Origin: a virus
IMG/VR virus record: IMGVR_UViG_2199352024_000002
Coordinates: 1-42,396 of that record
Direction: 5' to 3' (one strand)
Length of the DNA: 42,396 nucleotides
The translations under genes were made by a program, and so were the position numbers. Below the pieces are notes generated by a model that ran no database searches, had not been told where the DNA came from, and saw only the letters and a list, made by a program, of their open reading frames with translations. Of this stretch, positions 1 through 9,328 are shown piece after piece (within the stretch, counting starts at the first letter, position 1; each line of letters opens with the position of its first letter).

Positions 1-244
1 AAATGCAACGATTCATTTGTTAGGTGCTTTAACGCCTAATGCGGCAGCTGACAAAGTAATGCTCCGAGTAAATGGCTCCAGCGCTACTGCCGGTAATAGT
101 TCCTTCTCGGGAAGTGTTGCCTCAGTTGTTCAAACAATGCCAATAGATGTTGAAACAGATGCTAGTGGTATTTTTGAATACGCTTTAACAAGCGCATCTG
201 ACGCAGTTACATTGAGTGTTGTTGGATTTAAAGATGCTCTTTAA
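1..244 (+). CDS. C-terminal part of virion protein continuing from 41906 (probable decoration protein)
   Basis: The frame is open from base 2 and ends at TAA 242-244. No ribosome site precedes the first internal ATG (17), so this is a gene tail, not a gene. Joining the last two bases of the window (GG) to base 1 (A) makes a Gly codon and keeps the frame of the gene starting at 41906, giving a 244-residue protein. The part here is rich in Ala, Ser, Val and Thr and looks like a beta domain. It lies directly downstream of the coat gene and before the head-tail genes, so a head decoration or minor capsid role is inferred. No family was recognised. Confidence 0.75.
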   Translation, partial: NATIHLLGALTPNAAADKVMLRVNGSSATAGNSSFSGSVASVVQTMPIDVETDASGIFEYALTSASDAVTLSVVGFKDAL

Positions 245-264
245 TGGGTTAAGGAGTCTTCATC

Positions 265-987
265 ATGGCCAAAGTTGCTCTAGAGGTTATCACCGATGCC
301 TTCGGTTTATCTCAAATCTATGGCGAAGACTTCGAGAACTTAACTGATACCCAGCTTAGGAAGGGGCTTCAAGCCCTTTCCTATGTTGTAGCTGAAAAGA
401 CTTACGATGATTCAAATAATCCATACTATGAAAAAATAACCTTCACTATGGATTATGCACAACCTGTTAAATTTATAGATAATTTAATAGGAGTGAGCAC
501 CCTTACCTTCGATTTAGAATCAGTTCGTTATGCCGTCTATGAAATGACTCGTGAAGAATTTGATGGCTCTTTTAGGGCCAATCAAGTTTACACCTTACCA
601 CTTACCTACTTCATGGAGCGGGCTAAAGGAGGGGGCAATCTGTATGTTTATCCTTTCCCAAACCAAACCTATGAATTTGATTTATGGGGTAAGTTTTCAT
701 TAACGAGCGTTACAAGTTATTACCAAGATTTATCTTTAAGTTTTGATGATACTTATATCGATTATTTAACTTTTTTAACCGCAAGGAGATTATGTCTATC
801 TTACTCATTTGAGGTTCCAGTTACAGTAACGCAGGAGATAATGCGTAAAGAAGCGATTATGTCAGATTCTGTCGGTACATTAGATACCAAGAGTGTTGTC
901 GTTCCAACAGCTTGCAGACCTACTGTAATTAATTACGCTCAAGTTAATTTTTCACCTAATGGATATGTACCAAGTGGCAGTTTCTAG
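265..987 (+). CDS. Putative head-to-tail adaptor (position of P22 gp4)
   Basis: 240 residues, start supported by AAGGAG 8 bases upstream. The protein is mixed alpha/beta and soluble, with no membrane segment. It sits between the coat and decoration genes and the gp10-like gene, where P22-type phages carry the head-completion adaptor gp4 that binds beneath the portal. It is longer than P22 gp4 (166 residues), and the call rests on gene order plus a helical N-terminal third (about residues 10-45), not on a clear sequence match. The end overlaps the next gene by 29 bases. It could be another connector or tail-tube protein. Confidence 0.5.
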   Translation: MAKVALEVITDAFGLSQIYGEDFENLTDTQLRKGLQALSYVVAEKTYDDSNNPYYEKITFTMDYAQPVKFIDNLIGVSTLTFDLESVRYAVYEMTREEFDGSFRANQVYTLPLTYFMERAKGGGNLYVYPFPNQTYEFDLWGKFSLTSVTSYYQDLSLSFDDTYIDYLTFLTARRLCLSYSFEVPVTVTQEIMRKEAIMSDSVGTLDTKSVVVPTACRPTVINYAQVNFSPNGYVPSGSF

Positions 988-2647
988 CATTCAAACTATA
1001 GGTGTTCCTATAGTGGGTTCTTCCACTTTTGGACGCAATAACAAGATATCTGACCGACGAGTCTACAACATGTATGAATCGGATGGCTGGATGGTTGGTT
1101 ATGCTGGATATCAAAAAGTTCTTGAATTGGTTAATTCTAGCAATCAATTTGTTGAAGGGCGCCGTATTTTTGTGAGCTCAAGAAGTGTGTTGGTTGTAGC
1201 TGTTGTTAATTCCTCTGTGTGGAAGATTGATGACCAAATAGGAAAATCTCTAATTGGCACAATTGAAACATCCACTGGTCCTGTTTATATAGACGAGAAT
1301 TTAAATGGTCAAATTGCTATTGTCGATGGCATTAATCTTTATATTTATAACAAGTTTAATAATTCTTTAACGAAGCAAACTGGAAGTTTGTACAATACTT
1401 TAATTCCAAATTATGTGAGATTCCATAATACCTATTTCTTGGTTGGAAATGGCAACTTAACCAGTAATGGTGCTAAATTTTATGCTTTAAGTTACACAAC
1501 TGATGAGACAGTTGATGTCGCTATTGGTGGCGAACTAGCTTTAGAAACAGCGCCTGATTATGCGTTGGCTGCAGTTCCTTTATCTGAAAAAGGGAATAAC
1601 ATTTTAGTTTTTGGTAAGACCGTTACTGAAATTCAGAACAATAGTCCATTAACAAAAGGTGCTCAAGTTCTTTTATATCAGCGCGTATCTACTATTAATA
1701 TTTCTTATGGGGTTGCGAGCCTTGAAACAATAGATTCCACCGATGGAATGGTTTGTTGGCTTGCAATTAATAAGAGCAGCCCTCCTGTGATTATGTATTT
1801 TGATGGTAATTCACATCATACCATTTCAACAGATGGCATTAATTATTTGCTGGGTAAATTGGTTAATCCTCGTCAATCATTTGGTTTTTTCTTTAAGCGT
1901 GATGGTCATTTATTTTATCAAATAACTTTTTATTCTGCTGAAGACAATATGTCTTTGGCATATGACTTTACGACAGATAAATTCTACAACTTATCTAATT
2001 ATGATATGAATTATCATCCTGCGCGCAATCTTATTTATTTTAATAACAGAAGTTATTTTATATCAATTAAAGATGGCGCCATTTATGAAACCAATACTGA
2101 TATTACGACGTATGATGAGAATATCGTAAGGAGAACTCATAGAAATTACAATCCAGTTAAAAACCATTTAATACCTCGCCAAATAATTGGTGATACCTAT
2201 CGCTTAGGAAAGATTAGTACGAAACCATTTTATGTTAGGCGTTTTTCTTTGTTAATGGAGCAGGGAGAGGATTTATCTTATACAGAATTGTTTTATGAGT
2301 CAGATAATTTCTTGCCAATCTTAACTGAAGAAGGGGAGAGAATGGTGACTGAAAATAGAGATTCTTATTTGGTTGTAGAAGGTTCTGGCAACAATAACTC
2401 TGGAAGTGGGGCTGTTCAATTTAATAGGCCAGCACAATATACGCCTGGAGCTGACTTTTCTTATTCTCGAGATGGGGCTTCTACCTGGAGTTATGAAGTG
2501 CGTCGTCCTTTGAATTTTACTGGGAAAAGACAAAATATTGTTAAATGGTTGCAGCTTGGTCGTATGAATGAAATGACACCGAAATTAAAGTTTTGGAGTT
2601 ATTACAGAGTGATAGTTGGGAATGCTGAAATTGAAGTGGCGATATAG
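959..2647 (+). CDS. Packaged-DNA stabilisation / tail accessory protein, P22 gp10-like
   Basis: 562 residues, predicted beta-propeller-like tail accessory factor that plugs the portal vertex after packaging. Family features seen: an N-terminal NMYESDGWMVGYAGYQKV stretch comparable to the YLPVNML...GYLRSFPG region of gp10, a central NILVFGKTVTEIQNN segment matching the family's FGSSTIEYF region, and a C-terminal KWLQLGRMNEMTPKLKF segment like gp10's WKRVGRIRRLIGFKL. It is about 90 residues longer than P22 gp10 (472). Extra length includes an ILTEEGERMVTE-like patch near residues 447-470, a motif type common in phage tail proteins. The ATG at 959 overlaps the previous gene and has no good ribosome site, so translation is probably coupled, or starts slightly downstream (ATG 965). 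Confidence 0.82.
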   Translation: MDMYQVAVSSIQTIGVPIVGSSTFGRNNKISDRRVYNMYESDGWMVGYAGYQKVLELVNSSNQFVEGRRIFVSSRSVLVVAVVNSSVWKIDDQIGKSLIGTIETSTGPVYIDENLNGQIAIVDGINLYIYNKFNNSLTKQTGSLYNTLIPNYVRFHNTYFLVGNGNLTSNGAKFYALSYTTDETVDVAIGGELALETAPDYALAAVPLSEKGNNILVFGKTVTEIQNNSPLTKGAQVLLYQRVSTINISYGVASLETIDSTDGMVCWLAINKSSPPVIMYFDGNSHHTISTDGINYLLGKLVNPRQSFGFFFKRDGHLFYQITFYSAEDNMSLAYDFTTDKFYNLSNYDMNYHPARNLIYFNNRSYFISIKDGAIYETNTDITTYDENIVRRTHRNYNPVKNHLIPRQIIGDTYRLGKISTKPFYVRRFSLLMEQGEDLSYTELFYESDNFLPILTEEGERMVTENRDSYLVVEGSGNNNSGSGAVQFNRPAQYTPGADFSYSRDGASTWSYEVRRPLNFTGKRQNIVKWLQLGRMNEMTPKLKFWSYYRVIVGNAEIEVAI

Positions 2648-2656
2648 GAGTAAATA

Positions 2657-2893
2657 ATGGCTTTAATACCAACGTACATGAAAGGACAAGATATAAATCT
2701 ATATCAAGATGAGCTTAATGTAGCATTGCAACAAAATATTAGTGATAACGGATTGGTGACTCCAAGTCAAACCACGGTTTCTATCACAGATTTAGCAGCT
2801 GTTATGCCTGATGGCACTTCATGGGTAGATAGTGATACGAATGAGCTTAAGATTAAACTTGGCGGCATTATTAAAGTGGTTCAAACAGTATAG
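2657..2893 (+). CDS. Small tail-region protein, unknown function
   Basis: 78 residues with ribosome site AGGAG 7 bases before ATG. The C-terminal half has a phage-structural look (MPDGTSWVDSDTNELKIK, then a G-I-I-K-V-V ending), like short beta-rich proteins beside tail genes. It sits between the gp10-like gene and the ejection genes, where P22 has its tail needle gp26. It is far too short for a needle trimer and has no heptad repeat, so it is probably not one. Confidence 0.6.
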   Translation: MALIPTYMKGQDINLYQDELNVALQQNISDNGLVTPSQTTVSITDLAAVMPDGTSWVDSDTNELKIKLGGIIKVVQTV

Positions 2894-2902
2894 AGGTTAA
2901 TT

Positions 2903-3499
2903 ATGTTTTTATTTGGCGGACATCATCATTCTTACGAAAATCCTGCAGATGCAGCTATGCCTTACATGGAGCAAATTCCAGGAACTGTCACACCACAATA
3001 TCAGTCTTATATTAATCAAGGTCAGCAAAGTGGCAATATTTTGTCGCAGGGATATGGCGATATGGCGACTAATCCAAGCGGATATTTTGACACTATTATG
3101 CAGGGTTATGAACCTTCAGCGGCTTATCAATACAACAAAAAGCAATTAATGGGGCAAGATGCTGCTGCGGCTGCTGCAGGGGGATTTTCTGGTACGGCTT
3201 ACGATAGAGGTGTGCAAGACCAGGATGTCAATGGTTTGTTAGCTCAAGATGAGCAGCAATATTTTAACAATATATTTGGCATTAACGATTACGGATTAAG
3301 AGGAGAGCACCAGTTATATAACACAGGGTATCAAGCTTCTAGCTCCTTGGCGGATGCTTTGGCTAGTAACTTGGCAGCGGAAGCTGGTCTTCAATATCAA
3401 GGTACGGCCGGAAAGAATCAATATTACCAACAAAGACGCAATAATCGTAATCAGGCATTAGGTTTAGGTATTGGCGCGGCTGCCGGGAGGTTCTTTTAG
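2903..3499 (+). CDS. Ejection (internal virion) protein, P22 gp7-like
   Basis: 198 residues, ribosome site AGAGG 6 bases upstream. The composition is rich in Ala, Gly, Gln, Tyr and Asn, with an HHH cluster near the N-terminus, an Ala-run DAAAAAAGGFSGTAYDRG near residue 85-105 and a Gly-rich GLGIGAAAGRFF end. P22 gp7, the smallest of three proteins ejected into the cell with the DNA, has this kind of sequence and the same place ahead of two longer ejection genes. The call rests on composition and gene order. Confidence 0.65.
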   Translation: MFLFGGHHHSYENPADAAMPYMEQIPGTVTPQYQSYINQGQQSGNILSQGYGDMATNPSGYFDTIMQGYEPSAAYQYNKKQLMGQDAAAAAAGGFSGTAYDRGVQDQDVNGLLAQDEQQYFNNIFGINDYGLRGEHQLYNTGYQASSSLADALASNLAAEAGLQYQGTAGKNQYYQQRRNNRNQALGLGIGAAAGRFF

Positions 3500-3502
3500 A
3501 TA

Positions 3503-4705
3503 ATGGCGATTCAATATCCTAATTTTCATTCTGATCCAAATGATGTCCCACAAACTAATGGTATTCCTGGTGTTATTGACGCCGTTCAAAAAGGGTATCT
3601 ATTGGCGAAATTACCGGCAAAGATGAAGCAAGAATCGGCATTGGCGGCAGCTAAGCTAGACAGTGAAAAATCTTTGGCAGATTATAGGAAAGCGCAAGCT
3701 GCTGCTTATCCGGAGCTATATCAATCATTGGTTGCACAAAGACAAGCTCAGACTGATTTGCAAAGACAACAAGCAGCTGGATTGCCTGACAAACAAGCTG
3801 CTGATTTAGCGGTAGCTCAAGCCCATGCTAATTTATATAATGCACAGACTCAAAATGCCAATAATCCTATGACAAAATTAACGGGTGATGCTGGAAATGC
3901 TTATAATTTAGAGCGTTTAAGACAGCAGGCAATAAAAGACCCTTCTTTACAACCATATTATGATGAAGCTAAAAAAGCTTACGATCTAACACAGAATAGC
4001 CAAAAGACTCTTAATAATTACAGGGAAAATCTAAATGAAAGCATCGGTAAAAGATATGCTACACCTCTCGGTAAATTATATGATGAAGCAGCAGAAGTTC
4101 AAGAAGGATTCAGACCTGGAACTAATCGTACTGAAAAATTAACGCCTGAAGAACAAGAAGATTTAACTGATAAATACAAACTAGATATAAATAAGAAAAC
4201 AACTGATGCAGCCTTACGAAAACGGGCTATATTTGGAGCGCAGTTAGATAAGACTTTATCATTGATTAATCCCAAAATATTAACTAGTTACAGTGGTGTT
4301 AGTGGTCAAGCTAAATACAATGCGGATAAATTAAAATCAGCCATGGGAAATCCTTCTCCTGAATTTTTGGCTTATCAACAAGAAATAACTAAAGCAACTC
4401 AAGCAGCCAAGCAATTAAGACAATACCTGGGAGATACTGTTAAAACTGAAGGCCAAAATGAATTAAAAGCACTTGTTGACCCGTCTACTTGGTATAACAA
4501 TCCCGAAGTGGCGCTAGCTAAATATAATACGTTTGTGGATACCTTCCACAATGAGCAAGATATTTCTACCGAAGCATTGCAAGGTCCTTCTATATATGAA
4601 CGTACTGCTGGTAAAAATACGGCAACTGAAAAGCCCAAATTAACCCCTGAACAAGCCGCGGAGATGGCCAAGCAAAGACGGTTCAAAGAACGAGGGCTTA
4701 TATAA
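3503..4705 (+). CDS. Ejection (internal virion) protein, P22 gp20-like position
   Basis: 400 residues, almost entirely helical and Gln/Ala/Lys-rich, with a long probable coiled coil around residues 35-105 (ALAAAKLDSEKSLADYRKAQ and following). No catalytic motif or membrane segment. It is the second gene of the three-gene ejection cassette and its TAA overlaps the ATG of the next gene by one base. In P22 this place is held by gp20, which helps form the DNA channel across the cell envelope. Function is inferred from position and helical character. Confidence 0.6.
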   Translation: MAIQYPNFHSDPNDVPQTNGIPGVIDAVQKGYLLAKLPAKMKQESALAAAKLDSEKSLADYRKAQAAAYPELYQSLVAQRQAQTDLQRQQAAGLPDKQAADLAVAQAHANLYNAQTQNANNPMTKLTGDAGNAYNLERLRQQAIKDPSLQPYYDEAKKAYDLTQNSQKTLNNYRENLNESIGKRYATPLGKLYDEAAEVQEGFRPGTNRTEKLTPEEQEDLTDKYKLDINKKTTDAALRKRAIFGAQLDKTLSLINPKILTSYSGVSGQAKYNADKLKSAMGNPSPEFLAYQQEITKATQAAKQLRQYLGDTVKTEGQNELKALVDPSTWYNNPEVALAKYNTFVDTFHNEQDISTEALQGPSIYERTAGKNTATEKPKLTPEQAAEMAKQRRFKERGLI

Positions 4706-6765
4706 TGGCTGATTACGAATATTCAGATGAAGAAGTTTTAGAAGCGCTGGGGAAAAAAGGTTCCTCATTGCCAGAAAATCATCACGAATATAGTGACGAA
4801 GAAGTTTTAGCTGCATTGCCACAGCAACAACCTTCTTTGCTAGATAAGACTAAGAACTTTCTTAAAGCCATCCCTCCTGAATTTGCCGCTGCTTACCATC
4901 AAGCAAGAACTAATCCTTCTCGTGCTGGCAAAGTTGCATTAGGAGAGCTTTTAAATACTGCGCAAGGCGCGGCTAATTATTATAAAGATAATGGGTTTAT
5001 TCCATCTTTTAATAAAGAGCCACAAGGAAAAATGAATGCAGATTACACCAAAGTATTGGGTGCAGGCCCTTCGCAACAAGGTGATATTGTTTTGGGTGGT
5101 GCACCCTTTTTAGCTGCTCCTGAATTGTTAGAAACTAAAGGCGCAGGAGCTCTTCAAAGATTAATGGCAAAAGCAGTTGAAGGTGGTCTTACTAGTAAGT
5201 TTATGGGTGGAGATACTGAAACAGGCGCATTATTAGGAGCTGCTCCCTATGCCCCGAGAGCTCTAAAAGGTGCGGGAAGAGAAATTAAAAGCATTCCGGC
5301 CAATTTACTCCGAGGCACTGCAACCCCAGAAGAATTAGAAGCTAATCTAGCAGCTAGCGCAGGAAAAGAAGTTCCTCTTGGCGAAGTAACGAAAGGTCCA
5401 TTAACTAAGCAATTCTTTGAGAATGCTTTGGTTAACACTCCTGGTTCAGGAGGCCAAAAAGTATATGCCAATATGCGTGAGCAATTAGATACGGAGGGTA
5501 AAAAATTATTATATAACTTAGCCGGCTCTGAAGATATTGCTCGGTCTGAGCCTAATGCTATTGTGAAAGATGCGCTGCTATCTGTACAGAAAGAATTGCG
5601 TAAAACTAAAAATAATATGTATAACGATGTGGATAAAGTGGCCCAAGAAGAAAACCATGAATTAAGTTTACCTTCTTTTAAAGAAAAATCTAAAGGCGCA
5701 ATAGATTTAATTGAGAATTCTCCATTGCTACAAGCTAATCCAAAAATTAGGTCATTTTTTAACAAGGTTTCTGGATACAATGCTGCAGTTAGCCCAAAAG
5801 AATCTAAAGAAACTTCTCAAATATTACAAGCTTCTGGGAAACCTTTTGAAACTATTTCGGAAATAAAAGCACCGACTATTAAAGAAGCTAATTTAGTTAA
5901 AAACGAATTGTGGCATACTGGTAATCAACTTGACCATCCATTGGCGTCGGCAACTGACAAAATGATGGGGCTTAAATTTAAAGAGCTATCTTCAGCTATT
6001 GGTAATGATATTGGTCAAAGCATTGAAGAAAATGGCTCTAAGAAATTAAAACGAGCTTATACAAGTGCTACTGCTAATTATAAACATAGTTTTGCACGAT
6101 TAGCTGACAAAGATATTTACAAATATTTTGATAAAGATAGAACTTCAGATTCTATTGCTCGCGATATTATTAATCCATCACGTGAGAATGACCGATTTTC
6201 AAAAATAAAGAAAATAAATGATTTATTACCAGACTCTAAAAGAAATCTTCTTGGATTTGCTTATTTGCGAAATGCAGTTGATAGAGAAGGCAATTTAGAT
6301 GTTAAAAAGATGGCTCAATTATCACAAAAACTAGGCCCGCGCCAATTTAATGCATTGTTTAGCCCTGAGATGCGTGAGCAAGTAAATAATTTTGGTCGCC
6401 TTCGTGGGATGAGTGAAGATGCCTTAAACGCGATGCATAACCCGAAGACGGGTGCTCGTGGCGTTAAGTCTTGGGCAACCATTCTTTTACCAGCTTACGA
6501 AGCGGCTAAATATGCAACTGCTGCCGGTGGCCCCGTTGTAGGGGGCGCTGCTGGTTTGGCAACTGCTGGGGCAATTCCTTTGGCTGCTCGTCATTTTACC
6601 CAATATCTCACTGACCCAGCAGTACGCGCCAAGCTTGTGAAGCAAATGATAGAAAATGAACGATTAAAAAATACAGCACGCCCTGACAATAAATTAATTG
6701 AACAGTTATCACGACAATTACCCAGGATTGCGGCTTCCTCACAAAATAATAGGAATAGACAATGA
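4705..6765 (+). CDS. Ejection (internal virion) protein, P22 gp16-like position
   Basis: 686 residues, the largest of the ejection cassette. The N-terminus carries the same peptide twice, YSDEEVLEAL (residues 5-14) and YSDEEVLAAL (28-37), joined by a polar linker. The middle is helical and charged. Near the C-terminus (about 590-630) is a hydrophobic Gly/Ala-rich stretch, ATAAGGPVVGGAAGLATAGA, that could insert in a membrane, as expected of a protein that carries DNA across the inner membrane. No lysozyme or peptidase motif was seen. Its end overlaps the next gene by four bases (ATGA). Confidence 0.62.
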   Translation: MADYEYSDEEVLEALGKKGSSLPENHHEYSDEEVLAALPQQQPSLLDKTKNFLKAIPPEFAAAYHQARTNPSRAGKVALGELLNTAQGAANYYKDNGFIPSFNKEPQGKMNADYTKVLGAGPSQQGDIVLGGAPFLAAPELLETKGAGALQRLMAKAVEGGLTSKFMGGDTETGALLGAAPYAPRALKGAGREIKSIPANLLRGTATPEELEANLAASAGKEVPLGEVTKGPLTKQFFENALVNTPGSGGQKVYANMREQLDTEGKKLLYNLAGSEDIARSEPNAIVKDALLSVQKELRKTKNNMYNDVDKVAQEENHELSLPSFKEKSKGAIDLIENSPLLQANPKIRSFFNKVSGYNAAVSPKESKETSQILQASGKPFETISEIKAPTIKEANLVKNELWHTGNQLDHPLASATDKMMGLKFKELSSAIGNDIGQSIEENGSKKLKRAYTSATANYKHSFARLADKDIYKYFDKDRTSDSIARDIINPSRENDRFSKIKKINDLLPDSKRNLLGFAYLRNAVDREGNLDVKKMAQLSQKLGPRQFNALFSPEMREQVNNFGRLRGMSEDALNAMHNPKTGARGVKSWATILLPAYEAAKYATAAGGPVVGGAAGLATAGAIPLAARHFTQYLTDPAVRAKLVKQMIENERLKNTARPDNKLIEQLSRQLPRIAASSQNNRNRQ

Positions 6766-8924
6766 CAGATTTAGATACACGCTATGTAGCAACTAAAAGT
6801 TTAACTGAATATTTTGTTAATAAAACGACAGGATTTCCTATTACTGGTGGGGCAATAAAATTTTGGCAAGATGACAATCGCAGTCAGCCAAAATTGGTTT
6901 ATCAATTAACTGGCTCCCCCCCTAATTATCAGTTTACAGCTCTTCCCAATCCTATGGCTATTTCGGTTGGCTCGCCTATGAATGGAGATTTCCCAGCTGA
7001 AAATACGACTATTTATTATTACCCTTATGATGAGGATGGAGATGTTCAATTATATTATATACAGATATACGATGAAGATGGTATTTTACAAAAAGAATTG
7101 CAAGCGTGGCCTCCAGGAATTGCCGACGGAACTCAACCAATAGATGTCGGCAATTTCATTAACAATCAAATCTCCAACTCTCAATTTGTGACGGTTGATT
7201 TTGAAGACGATTTTGGCGTTGAAATTGAATTAAGCGGTCCAACTTCCGGGTTAGAAGCTCAAATTGGTCCTGATTGGTTTTTACGTATATCTAGTAATGA
7301 TGCTGGTAGTGTAATTGTTAATAGAACATTGTTAGCTGGCTCTTTAAATATTGAAACCAATCCACCTTATCGATTAGATATTTTGCCTACTGGTGGCACC
7401 ATTACTTCTCTTCAGTTAGTACAAAGATTAACTAACAATCCTGATATTTGGGCTACTCAATTTTTAAGTGGTGGAATGCTTATTACATCACTAGATGGTA
7501 ACGATCATACCGTTATTATGTCTTATGCTCCCAATATTGCGCCATCTCCTACAGTTATTGCTGCTGGTGAAACAGATGTAGCCGGATATGTGTATGTGAG
7601 TGATACGGTTGAGATTGATCCAGGCGTTAACACTGACGGCCCTGATACCGGCTATGTTGATATCATTATCACATTGCCAGTGAATGGGGGTGTAGGCGTA
7701 ACCAGCGTTCAAGTGGCTGGGATGGATGTTGATCAGTCTTTAACATATGAACAAGAGCCAGTTAATAGGCAAAAAGACCATTTGGCTCATTATTATTTGC
7801 CGTTGGTTCAAGCTGTGCCAGTCCCAAGCTTATCTGTGGGATGGGACTTTAGAGTTAATCCGGCGCAATTTGGGGCAACGCAAGGAGCATCTACGCTCGC
7901 ATCTCGTTATATTTGGGATCAGACGATTGTCTGGCAAGGAGCTTCTAATCTCATTACAGCACAAAGAACCAGTAATAAATCAAGATTAAGGATAATTTTA
8001 ACTACCACAGGACAATTTGCTTTAGTGCAATATCTTGAGAGTTATGAAATGCGTCAACTTCTAACAAATCAATTCTCAATGATTATTGATGCTTTCAGTG
8101 ATATAGCGGGCGGTGTCGCTGGTACCGCTTCTGTGTGGGTGACAAGTGATGCAAACCTTCCCAATGTTGCGAGTCCTGCTGGATTATCATTAATATCAAC
8201 TTTAGATGCTAATGGTAAACCTGCAACATTCAACGGAAATTGGACTGAAATCCCGAGAAATTATAGAGGGGATGCAAGGTTTAATATACCATATTCAGCG
8301 GATAATTTATCTACCAAGACGGCGCTAGAGGGATGGAATCGTGTAGATAATTCCACTTTAACAAATGCAACTTTTTGTGCAATTGTAATTGGTTTTTCAT
8401 CTTCAATAGCAGGAGATGTTGGATTTGAATCTATTTCAGTAACCCCAGGTCCATTAGCTGTACCTTTTGCACCAATGTCTTATGATGCAACTTTATATAA
8501 TCTTCAAAGATATTACGAAAAAAGTTATGGGGAAGATGTTTATGGCGGCGATTTAACAACCAGTAATTCTTTAAATTTCTTAATGCAAAATACTCTTAAT
8601 ACTACTCTTTATGCAGCCTATCCTGGAATGTTTAACATTATTTGGAAATCTCAAAAAAGAAGCGCCTCGGGCATTGTCACCTTATATTCTCCAACAACTG
8701 GAGCATCTACAAATGTAAGAGCAGTCGTATTAAGTGGGGGTTCAGCCATATATGATGCAAATTTAGCTGCATCCAATTGGACGGTAAACGGAGGTGTTAA
8801 CGCTATTTATTATATCCAAAATAATACAACAGTTTTTTACAGTGAAACTCCCGTCACACATGTAGGATTGCAATCATTAATTCAACTTCATTATACCAAC
8901 GATAGCCGTCTTGGTATTGTTTAA
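6762..8924 (+). CDS. Tail fibre / tailspike-like protein with virion-binding N-terminus
   Basis: 720 residues, coupled to the previous gene by an ATGA overlap. Residues 1-120 (FPITGGAIKFWQDDNR ... YYIQIYDEDGILQKEL) have the layout of the P22 tailspike head-binding domain: a 'gift' of short beta strands ending in a YIxIYDxDG motif. The rest is beta-rich. The C-terminal third contains ATLYNLQRYYEKSYGE (about 580), a motif shared by many phage fibre tips. No endo-glycosidase signature is visible, so binding rather than depolymerisation is the safer guess. Confidence 0.72.
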   Translation: MTDLDTRYVATKSLTEYFVNKTTGFPITGGAIKFWQDDNRSQPKLVYQLTGSPPNYQFTALPNPMAISVGSPMNGDFPAENTTIYYYPYDEDGDVQLYYIQIYDEDGILQKELQAWPPGIADGTQPIDVGNFINNQISNSQFVTVDFEDDFGVEIELSGPTSGLEAQIGPDWFLRISSNDAGSVIVNRTLLAGSLNIETNPPYRLDILPTGGTITSLQLVQRLTNNPDIWATQFLSGGMLITSLDGNDHTVIMSYAPNIAPSPTVIAAGETDVAGYVYVSDTVEIDPGVNTDGPDTGYVDIIITLPVNGGVGVTSVQVAGMDVDQSLTYEQEPVNRQKDHLAHYYLPLVQAVPVPSLSVGWDFRVNPAQFGATQGASTLASRYIWDQTIVWQGASNLITAQRTSNKSRLRIILTTTGQFALVQYLESYEMRQLLTNQFSMIIDAFSDIAGGVAGTASVWVTSDANLPNVASPAGLSLISTLDANGKPATFNGNWTEIPRNYRGDARFNIPYSADNLSTKTALEGWNRVDNSTLTNATFCAIVIGFSSSIAGDVGFESISVTPGPLAVPFAPMSYDATLYNLQRYYEKSYGEDVYGGDLTTSNSLNFLMQNTLNTTLYAAYPGMFNIIWKSQKRSASGIVTLYSPTTGASTNVRAVVLSGGSAIYDANLAASNWTVNGGVNAIYYIQNNTTVFYSETPVTHVGLQSLIQLHYTNDSRLGIV

Positions 8925-8938
8925 CATAGGAGATTTTT

Positions 8939-9316
8939 ATGTCAATTAAAGTTTTAAATCAAAATTCAAATTCAAGATGTTTTAATGATTTCACTGCTGA
9001 ATTTGCAGATGTAAAGTATAACGTCAAATTAGCATCTGGTGTCGCCCAATCTGTAACAGCACCTTATGATGTTGGGTTAGCTTTACAGCCTAATGGGAAG
9101 AATGCTTATGACGTTCTTATTAAAACATCTCCTACAGCTTGCGTGTGGGTTGCTAAAAATACAACGGCTGTTGTGTCAGGCGCTTCATTTGCAGCTTGTG
9201 ACGAAGAATTAATAGCTGGGGTTACGTGTAGATTTGTGTATGCGGGAGATACCTTGTCATTCATTACTGAAGATACCAATGCTTTTGTTTGGGTTGGTTT
9301 TTACGCGGCCAGATAA
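8939..9316 (+). CDS. Small virion-associated protein, unknown
   Basis: 125 residues, ribosome site AGGAG 7 bases upstream. Predicted all-beta, with evenly spaced hydrophobic strands and Cys at about 13, 67, 85 and 95. It is placed between two fibre genes, so a fibre adaptor or capping role is possible. Not recognised beyond its general likeness to short beta proteins in podovirus fibre regions. Confidence 0.55.
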   Translation: MSIKVLNQNSNSRCFNDFTAEFADVKYNVKLASGVAQSVTAPYDVGLALQPNGKNAYDVLIKTSPTACVWVAKNTTAVVSGASFAACDEELIAGVTCRFVYAGDTLSFITEDTNAFVWVGFYAAR

Positions 9317-9328
9317 TAGGAATTTATA

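Noticed and set aside
2657-2893. Tail needle (gp26-like)
   Set aside because: The position fits, but 78 residues without heptad repeats cannot make the long coiled-coil needle.
5247-5780. 177-codon leftward frame opposite the ejection gene
   Set aside because: Opposite a long, well-supported gene; Ser-rich with no start signal and no family likeness.
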